NCBI GenBank assembly: GCA_025451425.1
Contig: JANWKK010000125.1
Location: 1-5,176, forward strand
Source of the DNA: Gemmatimonadaceae bacterium
GTDB taxonomy: Bacteria; Gemmatimonadota; Gemmatimonadetes; Gemmatimonadales; Gemmatimonadaceae
Reading direction: 5' to 3'
Length of the DNA stretch: 5,176 nucleotides
Part shown: positions 5,079-5,176 of the stretch, piece by piece
How the letters are laid out: every line of letters begins with the position of its first letter
How positions within the stretch are numbered: position 1 is the stretch's first letter
Position numbers and translations under genes: made by a program
The notes under the pieces: generated by a model
Told to the model about the DNA's origin: nothing
Databases searched by the model: none
The model's input: the letters and a program-made list of their open reading frames with translations, nothing else

Positions 5079-5176
5079 GGGTGGAGGGTTGAGGGTTGAG
5101 GGCTGAGGGTTGACGGCTGAGGGTTGAGGTTTGAGGGTTGAGGGTTGAGTGTTTAGGGTTGAGGGTTGAGGGTTGA
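5074..5176 (+). repeat. Degenerate GTTGAGG heptanucleotide tandem array, continuing past the right edge
   Basis: Fourteen complete 7-base units and a 5-base partial unit run in perfect register from 5074 to the end of the window. Six units are exactly GTTGAGG (starting at 5088, 5095, 5123, 5137, 5158 and 5165). Three are GCTGAGG (5074, 5102 and 5116). The rest differ by one or two bases: GTGGAGG, GTTGACG, TTTGAGG, GTTGAGT and GTTTAGG. There are no indels, so divergence is by point change only. The first unit contains the TGA stop codon (5076-5078) of the SDR gene. Heptanucleotide arrays of this general kind are known in bacteria, such as the STRR sequences of cyanobacteria; whether this one is related is unknown. 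The array is G-rich on the + strand and has a TGA or TAG in nearly every unit. The right end is not visible, so total length is unknown. Confidence 0.93.

Noticed and set aside
5151..5157. One array unit, GTTTAGG, is identical to a permutation of the plant telomere repeat TTTAGGG
   Set aside because: Only one unit matches. It differs by two changes from the local consensus GTTGAGG and sits in a bacterial gene context, so it is a point-mutated array unit and not a telomere.
5074..5176. The heptamer array as a CRISPR array or origin iterons
   Set aside because: There are no spacers between units, the unit is only 7 bases long, and no cas or replication-initiator gene is nearby.

Overview
The window is a stretch of GC-rich bacterial chromosome (roughly 60% G+C by eye) with no mobile element, phage, tRNA, rRNA or CRISPR signal. 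The gene content suggests a Gram-negative soil or sediment bacterium of the Gemmatimonadota or a similar phylum. The main clues are a secreted 'carboxypeptidase-regulatory plus plug-like' protein ending in CGLVMIWTR, an exported DinB-fold protein, a Tat-exported Rossmann-fold oxidoreductase, and a heptanucleotide GTTGAGG array abutting a gene end. This assignment is inference from gene style and was not tested by any search.

Layout from left to right. (1) The tail of an unrecognised gene (1-207, +) runs in from the left edge. (2) A two-gene unit on + follows: a membrane-anchored or exported Rossmann-like protein resembling the LIC_10091 family (300-1493), and an SGNH/GDSL hydrolase (1490-2107) whose GTG start overlaps the upstream TGA by 3 bases (GTGA). 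(3) A secreted DinB-like four-helix protein on - (2113-2634) converges on the hydrolase with only 5 bases between the stop codons. (4) A 231-bp divergent spacer (2635-2865) holds a partly matched inverted repeat and a short direct repeat. (5) A second coupled pair on + follows: a 73-residue two-helix membrane protein (2866-3087) and a secreted protein with a carboxypeptidase-regulatory-like domain followed by a plug-like region but no beta-barrel (3087-3866). Their stop and start share one base (TGATG). (6) A Tat-signal extended-SDR epimerase/dehydratase-like oxidoreductase lies on + (3963-5078). (7) A degenerate GTTGAGG tandem array begins inside that gene's stop codon and runs off the right edge (5074-5176).

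Five of the six complete gene products appear to be exported or membrane-located; only the SGNH hydrolase has no targeting signal. The two overlapping pairs are probably translationally coupled. No single pathway links all the genes, and the window reads as a set of small envelope-related units rather than one large operon. The least ordinary items are the heptamer array with its stop-codon junction and G-quadruplex potential, the coupled LIC_10091-like/SGNH pair, and the membrane-protein/plug-only pair. I did not see a clearly new multi-gene defence or mobile system.
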